Of a stretch of 39,630 nucleotides of DNA, positions 15,581 through 23,540 are shown piece after piece. Below the pieces are notes generated by a model. The model was given only the letters and a program-made list of their open reading frames with translations, did not search any database and was not told the origin of the DNA. Position 1 is the stretch's first letter, and each line of letters opens with the position of its first letter. The DNA comes from DAONLM01 sp035406685 (lineage in GTDB: Bacteria; Spirochaetota; GWE2-31-10; MWDO01), in NCBI GenBank assembly GCA_035406685.1, contig DAONLM010000003.1, positions 1-39,630 of the forward strand, given 5' to 3'. Both the position numbers and the translations under genes were made by a program.

Positions 15581-15859
15581 TTACCCCTTAGCCTTCTTTT
15601 CTGATCCAGAATGTCCTTTAAAAAATCTTGTAGGAGCAAATTCTCCCAACTTATGCCCAACAAGATTCTCTGTTATATAAACTGGAATAAATTTTTTACC
15701 ATTATAAACATTTATTGTTAATCCTACCATTTCTGGAAAAATAGTAGATCTTCTCGACCATGTTTTTATAGGCTTTTTCTGGCCTGAATTTTTCATTTCT
15801 AACACCTTTTTTAAAAGATGCTTATCAATAAATGGACCCTTTTTAACACTTCTTGACAC
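15581..15859 (-). CDS. rpsS: Ribosomal protein uS19
   Basis: This 92-residue small-subunit head protein reads SRSVKKGPFIDKHLLKKV, then TWSRRSTIFPEMVGLTINVY and GHKLGEFAPTRFFKGHSG. The start is GTG at 15859, with AGGAG six bases upstream, matching the family N-terminus. It lies between rplB and rplV. Confidence 0.98.
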   Translation of the reverse strand: MSRSVKKGPFIDKHLLKKVLEMKNSGQKKPIKTWSRRSTIFPEMVGLTINVYNGKKFIPVYITENLVGHKLGEFAPTRFFKGHSGSEKKAKG

Positions 15860-15928
15860 ACCAAACTCCTTTTTATTTAAGCATTGCTTAATAATTAAAA
15901 TTTGCCTAAATCAAAACATTATCTATTT

Positions 15929-16759
15929 TTATTTCTTTCTTCTTCTAATTATCTGACTGCTACTTGGTTTTCTCTTCTTTCTTGTTTTATACCCCTTAGT
16001 AGGCTGCCCCCATGGTGTAACAGGATGTCTACCACCTTTTGTTCTACCCTCACCACCACCATGTGGATGATCTATTGGGTTCATAGCTGTTCCCCTAACG
16101 GTTGGCCTAATACCTCTTAATCTTGATTTTCCAGCCTTACCAATATTTATTTTAGCATAATCAAGGTTTCCCACCTGCCCAATAGTAGCAAGACAATTTT
16201 CATTGATATATCTTAACTCTCCTGACGGCATTTTTACAATACACTTACCATTTTCAAAACCATTAATCTGAACAAAACTACCAGCAGATCTTGCTATCTG
16301 ACCACCCTTACCAGGATACATTTCCACATTATGAACAATAGTACCAACCGGTATATTCTTCAATAAGGTAGCATTGCCTATCTCTATTTCAACATTATTC
16401 TTACTCGATACAATTTTAGACCCAACTTTTAAATCTAAAGGAGATATAATATACCTCTTTTCTCCATCTTTATATGTTAAAAGTGCTATATTACAACTTC
16501 TGTTAGGATCATACTGAATAGAAACAACTTCTGCCTCTATATCGAATTTATCTCTTTTAAAATCTACTATCCTAAATTTTCTCTTTGCACCACCACCTCT
16601 GTGTCTGACCGAAATTCTACCGGTTCTCATTCTACCACTACTTCTTTTCTTACCTTTAACAAGAGATTTTAACGGCTTATCATCAGTAATCTCATCAAAA
16701 GTAAGAACAGTCATTGCTCTTAAACTTGGCGTTACTGGTTTATATCTTTTTATTCCCAT
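15929..16759 (-). CDS. rplB: Ribosomal protein uL2
   Basis: This 276-residue large-subunit protein is needed for subunit association and peptidyl transfer. It shows SSGRMRTGRISVRHRGGGAK, the central AGSFVQINGFENGKCIVKMP and the highly conserved MNPIDHPHGGGEGRTKGG followed by VTPWGQPTKGYKTRKKRK. Length is normal. It lies between rplW and rpsS in the S10 string. Confidence 0.99.
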   Translation of the reverse strand: MGIKRYKPVTPSLRAMTVLTFDEITDDKPLKSLVKGKKRSSGRMRTGRISVRHRGGGAKRKFRIVDFKRDKFDIEAEVVSIQYDPNRSCNIALLTYKDGEKRYIISPLDLKVGSKIVSSKNNVEIEIGNATLLKNIPVGTIVHNVEMYPGKGGQIARSAGSFVQINGFENGKCIVKMPSGELRYINENCLATIGQVGNLDYAKINIGKAGKSRLRGIRPTVRGTAMNPIDHPHGGGEGRTKGGRHPVTPWGQPTKGYKTRKKRKPSSSQIIRRRKK

Positions 16760-16796
16760 TTTATTCTCCTTTTTCTTTCCTTATTTCTTCTCGAAT

Positions 16797-17084
16797 TTAT
16801 ACACCTTCAAATATGGCTATCTTATCACCTTTTTTAAGAGTAATAATAGCCTTCTTAATACTTGGAGTATATCCGTATTGATATCTAACTCTCTTCTTTT
16901 TCCCTTTTTTGTTTACTATATTAACAGATACTGGCTCAACATTAAAGATTTCTTTAATAGCCTTTTTAATAGAAATTTTATCTGCATTTTTATGAACTAT
17001 AAAAACATATTTATTAAATTTTTCTCTTAAATAAGTACTCTTCTCTGTTACAACTGGTCTTATTAAAATCTCGTTACTATTCAT
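16797..17084 (-). CDS. rplW: Ribosomal protein uL23
   Basis: This 95-residue tunnel-exit protein docks trigger factor and the signal recognition particle in known bacteria. LIRPVVTEKSTYLREKFNKY and FVIVHK-like YVFIVHKNADKISIKKAIKE, with the loop VNIVNKKGKKKRVRYQYGYT, identify it. It sits between rplD and rplB. Confidence 0.97.
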   Translation of the reverse strand: MNSNEILIRPVVTEKSTYLREKFNKYVFIVHKNADKISIKKAIKEIFNVEPVSVNIVNKKGKKKRVRYQYGYTPSIKKAIITLKKGDKIAIFEGV

Positions 17085-17106
17085 AATTCAATCCCTTTAT
17101 TAAAAT

Positions 17107-17739
17107 TTATTTTTTTGTTTTCAAATTCTCATTTATATACAAAATCGCCTCTTCTGTTAAAACAATCTTATCAGAATAAAAAAGATCTTTAACATTCAAT
17201 CTGGCACTATTCAATGTTGTTACAAAAGGCAAATTTCTTGATGCTCTTCTTATAAGAAAATCCTTATCGGTTAAAACAAGGACATATTTATTCTCTTTAT
17301 CAATAATATTATTCAATGTTTTTAAGAATTCCTTTGTCTTACCCTCTTTTAATTCTATTTTATCCACAACAACAAGATTGTTTTCACTTAACTTCATTGA
17401 AAAAACAGATCTATACGCAAGATTCTTTACCTTCTTTGGCAAAACATAAGAAAAATCTCTTGGCTTTGGACCAAAAGCAACACCACCATGAATCCATACT
17501 GGATTTCTCTTTGTCCCAACTCTTGCTCTACCAGTCCCCTTCTGTTTCCATGGCTTTGCACCAGAACCACTAACTTCAGCCTTGGTCTTAGTTGAAACAG
17601 TCCCCTGTCTTGAATTCGCAAGTTCATTTTTTATTGATTCATAAATAGAGAATTTATTTGGTTTTATACCAAAAACATCATCATTTAATTCTAACTCTTT
17701 TATCTCTTTTCCATTTACATCAACTACTTTAATCTTCAT
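17107..17739 (-). CDS. rplD: Ribosomal protein uL4
   Basis: This 210-residue protein has a globular domain and a tunnel-wall loop. The loop signature is clear: GSGAKPWKQKGTGRARVGTK, then RNPVWIHGGVAFGPKPRDFS. In E. coli, L4 also represses the S10 operon through its leader; the leader here seems short and I saw no obvious equivalent. It follows rplC closely. Confidence 0.98.
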   Translation of the reverse strand: MKIKVVDVNGKEIKELELNDDVFGIKPNKFSIYESIKNELANSRQGTVSTKTKAEVSGSGAKPWKQKGTGRARVGTKRNPVWIHGGVAFGPKPRDFSYVLPKKVKNLAYRSVFSMKLSENNLVVVDKIELKEGKTKEFLKTLNNIIDKENKYVLVLTDKDFLIRRASRNLPFVTTLNSARLNVKDLFYSDKIVLTEEAILYINENLKTKK

Positions 17740-17778
17740 TTTACAATCCTTAATTACTAAAATCTATTTTTAAAAAAA

Positions 17779-18408
17779 TTAAGCCTTTTTAACAGCCTTT
17801 TTAATCACAACAACACCTTTATTAATACCAGGTATTGCACCTTTAATAAACAAAATTCCCTCTTCGTTAGATTTACCTACAATCTTTAAATTTTGAACAG
17901 TAACTCTCTCTCTTCCCATTCTGCCAGCTCTTTTTACACCCTTAAAAGACTTTGCTGGATATGTATTCTGTCCCGTAGAACCATTCTCTCTATGAAATTT
18001 TGAACCATGAGATGCAGGGCCTCCATGAAAATTATGTCTTTTCATAACACCCTGAAATCCTTTACCCTTAGAAATACCTATAACATCGACATATTTAATA
18101 TTATCAAAAATTTCTGCGCCAAATTCCATGCCAATGGAATATTTGGAAAGATCGTCCACTCTAAATTCTCTTAAATACCTCTTTGGTTTAATACCATTTT
18201 TATCAAAAAAACCCTTTAAAGGCTTATTTACTTTATTCTCTTTTAAGTCTTCTATTCCACATACTATGGCATTATACCCATCTCTCTCTTTACTCTTTAT
18301 ATTAACAATTACATTTTTTTCTACTTTTACAACAGTAACTGGAACAGGTTTACCATCCTCTAAAAAATACTGAGTCATCCCTATCTTTTTACCAATTAAA
18401 CCATTCAT
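17779..18408 (-). CDS. rplC: Ribosomal protein uL3
   Basis: This 209-residue large-subunit protein has MNGLIGKKIGMTQYFLEDGK, the conserved ISKGKGFQGVMKRHNFHGGP and SHGSKFHRENGSTGQNTYPA followed by FKGVKRAGRMGRERVTVQNL. The Gln in STGQN corresponds to the residue methylated in some bacteria. AGGAGG precedes the ATG. It follows rpsJ. Confidence 0.99.
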   Translation of the reverse strand: MNGLIGKKIGMTQYFLEDGKPVPVTVVKVEKNVIVNIKSKERDGYNAIVCGIEDLKENKVNKPLKGFFDKNGIKPKRYLREFRVDDLSKYSIGMEFGAEIFDNIKYVDVIGISKGKGFQGVMKRHNFHGGPASHGSKFHRENGSTGQNTYPAKSFKGVKRAGRMGRERVTVQNLKIVGKSNEEGILFIKGAIPGINKGVVVIKKAVKKA

Positions 18409-18458
18409 CTTAAAACCTCCTACAAACTCTTTTGTATCACTACAACTTACTTATTATA

Positions 18459-18761
18459 TTACTTTATATCTACATCTACACCAGCAGCAAGTTCAAGTTT
18501 CATCAATGCCTCAAGTGTCCCTTCTACTGGTTGAATATCAATAAGCCTCTTATGTGTCCTCATTTCAAATTGCTCTCTCGATTTTACATTAATATTTACT
18601 GACCTTAAAACAGTAAATCTATTAATTTTAGTTGGCAATGGTATAGGACCAGAAAACTTCGCGCCAGTCTTTTTCACAGCACTCACTATAGACTTTGCTG
18701 CCTGATCTAGAAGCTCTATATCATAACCTCTTAATCTTACTCTTATTCTATTTTGTGTCAT
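18459..18761 (-). CDS. rpsJ: Ribosomal protein uS10 (NusE)
   Basis: This 100-residue small-subunit protein also works as NusE in antitermination. NRIRVRLRGYDIELLDQAAK, GPIPLPTKINRFTVLRSVNI and REQFEMRTHKRLIDIQP are diagnostic. It is first in the S10 string and is separated from tuf by a terminator and a probable promoter. GAGGT precedes the ATG. Confidence 0.98.
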   Translation of the reverse strand: MTQNRIRVRLRGYDIELLDQAAKSIVSAVKKTGAKFSGPIPLPTKINRFTVLRSVNINVKSREQFEMRTHKRLIDIQPVEGTLEALMKLELAAGVDVDIK

Positions 18762-19018
18762 TTTTTCCTACCTCATAAAATCATATAAAATTAGGTTGAA
18801 AGTATATAACATATTTTCTAAAAAAAATCAACTAAATTTTGATATTTTTTATATAAATATTTGTTTTTTTTAAAATAAAAAATTTATATTATAAAAAATT
18901 AAACTAAATATCTACTCTATATTAAAAATAAGTTTTAATTTTTCAATATTATTAATCACAAACACAAAAAATATGCTCTTTTTTTAAGAAAAAAAACAAC
19001 GATTGATTAAAAATTAAA
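18762..19018. other. Gene-free spacer between tuf and rpsJ
   Basis: Together with the tuf terminator this gap is 301 bases. It is very AT-rich, with long A and T runs, and contains no gene. It holds the end of tuf termination on the high-coordinate side and a probable S10-operon promoter at 18803-18831. Confidence 0.7.
18803..18831 (-). promoter_or_regulatory. Probable S10-operon promoter (extended -10)
   Basis: On the minus strand TTGATT (18831-18826) is followed after 17 bases by TATATA (18808-18803), preceded by a TGn extension (TGTTATATA). The expected leader is about 35 nt before rpsJ. Each box matches consensus in only part, but a promoter is needed after the tuf terminator and this is the best candidate I see. 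Confidence 0.5.
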
Positions 19019-19048
19019 AAAACCCCTATTCTAAAAAATAGGGGTTTT
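19019..19048 (-). terminator. Rho-independent terminator after tuf
   Basis: A perfect 12-bp stem (AAAACCCCTATT at 19019-19030 with 19037-19048) closes a 6-nt loop. On the minus strand it runs into TTTTTTTAATTTTTAAT. It begins 14 bases past the tuf stop and separates the str block from the S10 block. Confidence 0.93.
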
Positions 19049-19062
19049 ATACAAAAAATAAA

Positions 19063-20253
19063 TTATTCTAAAATTTCTAAAACAGATCCTGCACCAACGG
19101 TTCTTCCACCCTCTCTAATAGCAAATCTTAAATTTTTCTCCATTGCTATAGAATTTATAAGTTCACAGGTTAAAGTAACATTATCACCCGGCATTACCAT
19201 CTGAACACCCTGCGGTAAATGAATTGTTCCAGTAACATCAGTTGTTCTAAAAAAGAATTGAGGCCTATAACCTTCAAAAAATGCAGTATGTCTTCCACCC
19301 TCTTCTTTCTTTAAGATATAAGTAGTTGCTGTAAATTTCTTATGAGGAGTAATAGAACCTGGTTTAGCAATAACCTGACCTCTCTCAACATCTTTCTTTT
19401 CAACACCTCTTAATAATAACCCAACATTATCACCAGCAATACCCTTTTCGAGTGTCTTATTAAACATCTCTATACCAGTAACAGTTGTCTTCTTTGTAGG
19501 CTTAATACCAACGATCTCTACTTCTGTATTGAGAATAATTGATCCTCTCTCTATTCTACCAGTAGCTACTGTTCCTCTACCAGAAATTGTAAAAATATCT
19601 TCTACTGGCATTAAGAAATCCTTATCCTCATCTCTTTTTGGTTGTGGAATATAATTATCCAATGCATCAAGTAACTCCTGAATACATTTTGTAGCATTTG
19701 GGTCATTTGGATTTTCCATAGCAGCCTTAGCTGATCCCTTTACAACAGGTATCTCGTCTCCTGGGAATTCATAAGATTTTAAAAGATCTCTTATTTCCAT
19801 TTCAACAAGATCTAACAATTCTGGATCATCTACCATATCCACCTTATTAATAAACACAACAATATAAGGAACTTCTACCTGTCTTGCAAGTAAAATATGC
19901 TCCTTGGTCTGAGGCATAGCACCATCAGCAGCTGATACTACAAGAATAGCACCATCCATCTGAGCAGCCCCAGTAATCATATTCTTAATATAGTCTGCAT
20001 GCCCCGGGCAATCGACATGAGCATAGTGTCTTTTGTCTGTTTCATATTCAACATGTCTTGTATTAATCGTAATACCTCTTACCTTTTCCTCTGGTGCATT
20101 ATCAATATCTTCATATTTTAACACCTTTGCCTTACCCTTTAATGCACAATATTGAGTCAATGCAGAAGTCAAGGTTGTCTTACCATGATCAACATGCCCG
20201 ATTGTACCAACATTGATATGTGGTTTTGTTCTTTGAAATACCTCTTTTGCCAT
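19063..20253 (-). CDS. tuf: Elongation factor Tu
   Basis: This 396-residue GTPase carries aminoacyl-tRNA to the ribosome. GTP-binding motifs are GHVDHGKT (19-26), DCPGH (81-85) and NKVD (136-139). Domains 2 and 3 follow, with ISGRGTVATGRIERG and GYRPQFFFRTTDVTGTI. The stretch ITINTRHVEY resembles spirochaete EF-Tu, though that is only a hint. A strong AGGAGGT site precedes the ATG and the gene is closely preceded by fusA. Only one copy is seen in this window. Confidence 0.99.
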   Translation of the reverse strand: MAKEVFQRTKPHINVGTIGHVDHGKTTLTSALTQYCALKGKAKVLKYEDIDNAPEEKVRGITINTRHVEYETDKRHYAHVDCPGHADYIKNMITGAAQMDGAILVVSAADGAMPQTKEHILLARQVEVPYIVVFINKVDMVDDPELLDLVEMEIRDLLKSYEFPGDEIPVVKGSAKAAMENPNDPNATKCIQELLDALDNYIPQPKRDEDKDFLMPVEDIFTISGRGTVATGRIERGSIILNTEVEIVGIKPTKKTTVTGIEMFNKTLEKGIAGDNVGLLLRGVEKKDVERGQVIAKPGSITPHKKFTATTYILKKEEGGRHTAFFEGYRPQFFFRTTDVTGTIHLPQGVQMVMPGDNVTLTCELINSIAMEKNLRFAIREGGRTVGAGSVLEILE

Positions 20254-20287
20254 TTAAATAACCTCCTAAAATATTATTTACAAATAA

Positions 20288-22366
20288 TTATTTTGAATAT
20301 TTTTTTATTATTTCCTCTGAAATATTTTTTGGTGCCTCTTCATAATGATCAAATTGCATTGTATAGTTTGCTCTCCCTTGTGAAAGGGATCTTAATGTGG
20401 TAGAATAACCAAACATATTAGCAAGAGGAACCTTTGCATTAATTATCTTAATATTATTTTTATCCTCCATGCTTTCCACTCTACCTCTCTTTGAGTTCAA
20501 ATTACCTATAATATCACCAGTATAATCATCTGGAGAAACAATCTCAACTGCCATTATTGGTTCCAATAATACTGGTTTAGCCTTTTGCATACCCTCTTTA
20601 AATGCTTGAATCGCACATATTTTAAAAGCCAATTCTGAAGAATCAACCTCATGATAAGACCCATCATATAAAATAGCCTTAAAATCAACTACTGGATAAC
20701 CCGCTAAAACCCCACTTTGCGAAGCTTCAACAAGCCCCTTTTCTATCGCTGGTATATACTCTTTTGGAATCTTACCACCAACAATTTTATTTTCAAAAAC
20801 AAAACCACCTCCAGGTGGCAATGGCTCAAACTTAATCATAACATGACCATACTGCCCATGACCTCCAGACTGTTTTGCATATTTATGATTAACATCAGAA
20901 ACAGATGTAATTGTCTCTCTATATGCAACCTGTGGAGCCCCAACATTAGCAGCAACCTTAAATTCTCTAAAAATTCTATCAACAATAATCTCTAAATGAA
21001 GCTCACCCATTCCACTTATTATGGTCTGTCCAGTCTCCTGATCAACTCTAACCTTAAAAGTAGGATCTTCTTCTGCCATCTTCTGTAATGCCATGGTAAG
21101 TCTATCACTATCTGCTTTTGATTTTGGCTCAATAGCAATAGATATAACTGGCTCTGGGAAAACCATTGATTCAAGAATAATAGGATTATTTTCATCACAG
21201 AGAGTATCACCTGTAGTAGTAAACTTTAACCCTACTGCTGCTGCTATATCACCAGCATAAACCTCTTCTATCTCATCTCTTTTATTAGCATGCATCTGCA
21301 ATAATCTACCAACCCTCTCTTTTTTATCCTGAGTAGAATTATAAACATAAGAACCACTCTTTAAACTACCAGAATAAACCCTAAAGAATGTTAATTTACC
21401 AACGTAAGGATCTGACATTATCTTGAAAGCAAGTGCACTAAACGGTATAGAATCACTTGCAACCCTCTCTATTGTATCACCCGATACTGGATCTATCCCC
21501 TTAACATTAGCAATATCAACCGGTGAGGGCAAGAAGTCAACAACAGCGTTTAATAATAACTGAACACCCTTATTTTTTATAGCACTCCCACATGTCATTG
21601 GGAAGATCTTCATTGCGATAGTTCCCTTTCTGATAGCAGACTTAATCTCTGCAACAGAAATATCTTTACCCTCAAGATATTTCTCCATTATTATATCATC
21701 GACATTACTCAAAGACTCAATCATTTTTTCTCTATATTCATTTGCTTTGTCCTTTAACTCTGCTGGTATCTCAACGATCTGGTAGTTAACCAACTCCTTT
21801 TCATCCGAAAAAATATAAGCTTTCATTTCTATTAAGTCTACAACACCCTTAAAATTTTCTTCTGCCCCAATTGGAATCTGAATAGGCACTGGATTAGCAC
21901 CTAACTTTGTCTTAATCTGATTATAAACACTGTAAAAATCAGCACCCAATCTATCCATCTTATTTACAAAAATAAGTCTTGGAACATTATACTTATTTGC
22001 CTGCCTCCAGACAGTTTCTGATTGAGGTTGAACACCGCCTACTGAACAAAATACCCCAACAGCACTATCAAGAACCCTTAATGACCTTTCTACTTCTACT
22101 GTAAAATCAACATGCCCCGGAGTATCTATCAAGTTAATTCTATGATTCTGCCAGAAACAGGTTGTCGCAGCAGAAATTATGGTAATACCTCTCTCCTTTT
22201 CCTGCTCCATCCAGTCCATTGTAGCTTCACCATCATGAACTTCGCCTATTTTATGAGACTTACCAGTATAAAAAAGAATTCTTTCGCTTAAAGTAGTTTT
22301 ACCAGCATCAATATGTGCCATTATACCAATATTTCTTGTTTTTTCCAAACTAACAACTCTTCCCAT
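20288..22366 (-). CDS. fusA: Elongation factor G
   Basis: This 692-residue translocation GTPase shows AHIDAGKT (17-24), DTPGHVDF (81-88) and NKMD (135-138), followed by the five-domain EF-G layout, including GMGELHLEIIVDRIFREFKV, KQSGGHGQYGHVMIKFEPLP and the C-terminal LANMFGYSTTLRSLSQGRAN. Length is normal. It lies 41 bases after rpsG and before tuf, in the standard str order. Conserved domain IV and the ending make translocation, rather than recycling only, the likely role. Confidence 0.98.
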   Translation of the reverse strand: MGRVVSLEKTRNIGIMAHIDAGKTTLSERILFYTGKSHKIGEVHDGEATMDWMEQEKERGITIISAATTCFWQNHRINLIDTPGHVDFTVEVERSLRVLDSAVGVFCSVGGVQPQSETVWRQANKYNVPRLIFVNKMDRLGADFYSVYNQIKTKLGANPVPIQIPIGAEENFKGVVDLIEMKAYIFSDEKELVNYQIVEIPAELKDKANEYREKMIESLSNVDDIIMEKYLEGKDISVAEIKSAIRKGTIAMKIFPMTCGSAIKNKGVQLLLNAVVDFLPSPVDIANVKGIDPVSGDTIERVASDSIPFSALAFKIMSDPYVGKLTFFRVYSGSLKSGSYVYNSTQDKKERVGRLLQMHANKRDEIEEVYAGDIAAAVGLKFTTTGDTLCDENNPIILESMVFPEPVISIAIEPKSKADSDRLTMALQKMAEEDPTFKVRVDQETGQTIISGMGELHLEIIVDRIFREFKVAANVGAPQVAYRETITSVSDVNHKYAKQSGGHGQYGHVMIKFEPLPPGGGFVFENKIVGGKIPKEYIPAIEKGLVEASQSGVLAGYPVVDFKAILYDGSYHEVDSSELAFKICAIQAFKEGMQKAKPVLLEPIMAVEIVSPDDYTGDIIGNLNSKRGRVESMEDKNNIKIINAKVPLANMFGYSTTLRSLSQGRANYTMQFDHYEEAPKNISEEIIKKYSK

Positions 22367-22407
22367 TTTTAATTCACCACCTTAACAAACTTATTTTTTT
22401 ACAAAAA

Positions 22408-22878
22408 TTACCATCTAAAATGAGAGAAAGCCTTATTAGCTTCTGCCATTTTATGAGTATCATCTTTTTTCTTAAAGGTCGATCCAGTACTATTATATGC
22501 ATCAAAAAGCTCACCAGCAAGTTTTTGATCCATTGTCTTTTCTGATCTTACACGAGCATAAGTAATAAGCCATCTCATTACAAGAGCCCTTCCTCTATCT
22601 TCAGAAACCTCTACTGGTACCTGATAAGTAGCACCCCCTATTCTTCTCGACTTAACTTCTACCAAAGGCCTTACATTATCAATAGCCTTATTTAAAGAAT
22701 CAACTGGGGACTCACCAGTCTTACTAGCAAATTTTTCCAAAGCAGAATACAATATATTTCTTGCAATAGACTTTTTACCTCTTTCCATCATCACATTTAT
22801 AAATTTAGAAACCAATACACTCTTAAATTTCTCATCTGGAAGAATTTCTCTTTTAGGTATATACCTATCTCTTGCCAT
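22408..22878 (-). CDS. rpsG: Ribosomal protein uS7
   Basis: This 156-residue primary binder of the 16S head domain shows INVMMERGKKSIARNILYSA, NVRPLVEVKSRRIGGATYQV and PVEVSEDRGRALVMRWLITY, with KMAEANKAFSHFRW at the end. S7 autoregulates the str operon in E. coli through the rpsL-rpsG spacer; the spacer here is 58 bases and shows no strong stem. AGGAG precedes the ATG. Confidence 0.98.
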   Translation of the reverse strand: MARDRYIPKREILPDEKFKSVLVSKFINVMMERGKKSIARNILYSALEKFASKTGESPVDSLNKAIDNVRPLVEVKSRRIGGATYQVPVEVSEDRGRALVMRWLITYARVRSEKTMDQKLAGELFDAYNSTGSTFKKKDDTHKMAEANKAFSHFRW

Positions 22879-22936
22879 ATCATCTCCTTTTTAAATTCTA
22901 TTTATCTTTTTTAAAAAAATATACCCAATATCTATT

Positions 22937-23311
22937 TTAATTCTTTGGTTTTTTAGCACCGTATTTAGATCTACCTCTTCTTCTATCCTCAACTCCAAGA
23001 GAATCCAAAGCACCCCTTATAACATGATATCTAACACCAGGAAGATCCTTTACCCTTCCTCCTCTTATTAGAACAACAGAGTGTTCCTGTAAATTATGCC
23101 CCACACCAGGGATATATGAAGTTACTTCAAACCCAGAAGTAAGTCTTACCCTACAAGCCTTTCTTAAAGCAGAATTTGGCTTCTTTGGGGTTAAAGTCAT
23201 AACTCTGGTACATACACCTCTTCTCTGAGGACACCCCTTTAAAGCAGGTGACTTGGTTTTAGACTTACTTTTTTTTCTACCTTTTCTAATTAACTGATTT
23301 ATTGTTGGCAT
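22937..23311 (-). CDS. rpsL: Ribosomal protein uS12
   Basis: This 124-residue decoding-centre protein shows PTINQLIRKGRKKSKSKTK, LTPKKPNSALRKACRVRLTS and RVKDLPGVRYHVIRGALDSL. The lysines of the streptomycin region (PKKPNS) are wild type, and the Asp of KDLPG, methylthiolated in some bacteria, is kept. It is first in the str block, about 45 nt downstream of a perfect-consensus promoter. Confidence 0.99.
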   Translation of the reverse strand: MPTINQLIRKGRKKSKSKTKSPALKGCPQRRGVCTRVMTLTPKKPNSALRKACRVRLTSGFEVTSYIPGVGHNLQEHSVVLIRGGRVKDLPGVRYHVIRGALDSLGVEDRRRGRSKYGAKKPKN

Positions 23312-23361
23312 TATTCTATCTCCATTTTTTATTTAAAATCTTATCCTAAAAATTAGGCAAT

Positions 23362-23390
23362 ATTATAGCAAAAAAAAATAATTATGTCAA
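23362..23390 (-). promoter_or_regulatory. Perfect sigma-70-type promoter of the str block
   Basis: On the minus strand TTGACA (23390-23385) and TATAAT (23367-23362) are spaced by 17 bases. Transcription should start near 23355, leaving about 44 nt before rpsL. It allows rpsL-rpsG-fusA-tuf to be transcribed independently of rpoBC. Further up the 229-base rpoC-rpsL gap there is only an AT-rich 8-bp hairpin (23506-23528). Confidence 0.88.
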
Positions 23391-23540
23391 TTAAATTTCC
23401 TTAACCATTCAAATAAAAAAAATCCTCAAATCTCATATTATTAAGAAATATAGTTAACTAATTTTAAAATAAAAACTATTTCTATTTATCACTTCTATCC
23501 ACGGCTAAATACAATGACAATGTATTTAAAACTATATTCT

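Noticed and set aside
18888..18916. TATAAT match (18893-18888, minus) as the S10 promoter
   Set aside because: The -10 is perfect but no acceptable -35 or TGn extension is present at 16-18 bases; the candidate at 18803-18831 fits better.
23506..23528. Hairpin TAAATACA/TGTATTTA after rpoC as terminator
   Set aside because: The stem is almost purely AT and is followed on the minus strand by GCCGTGG rather than T residues; termination here is unlikely to be efficient.
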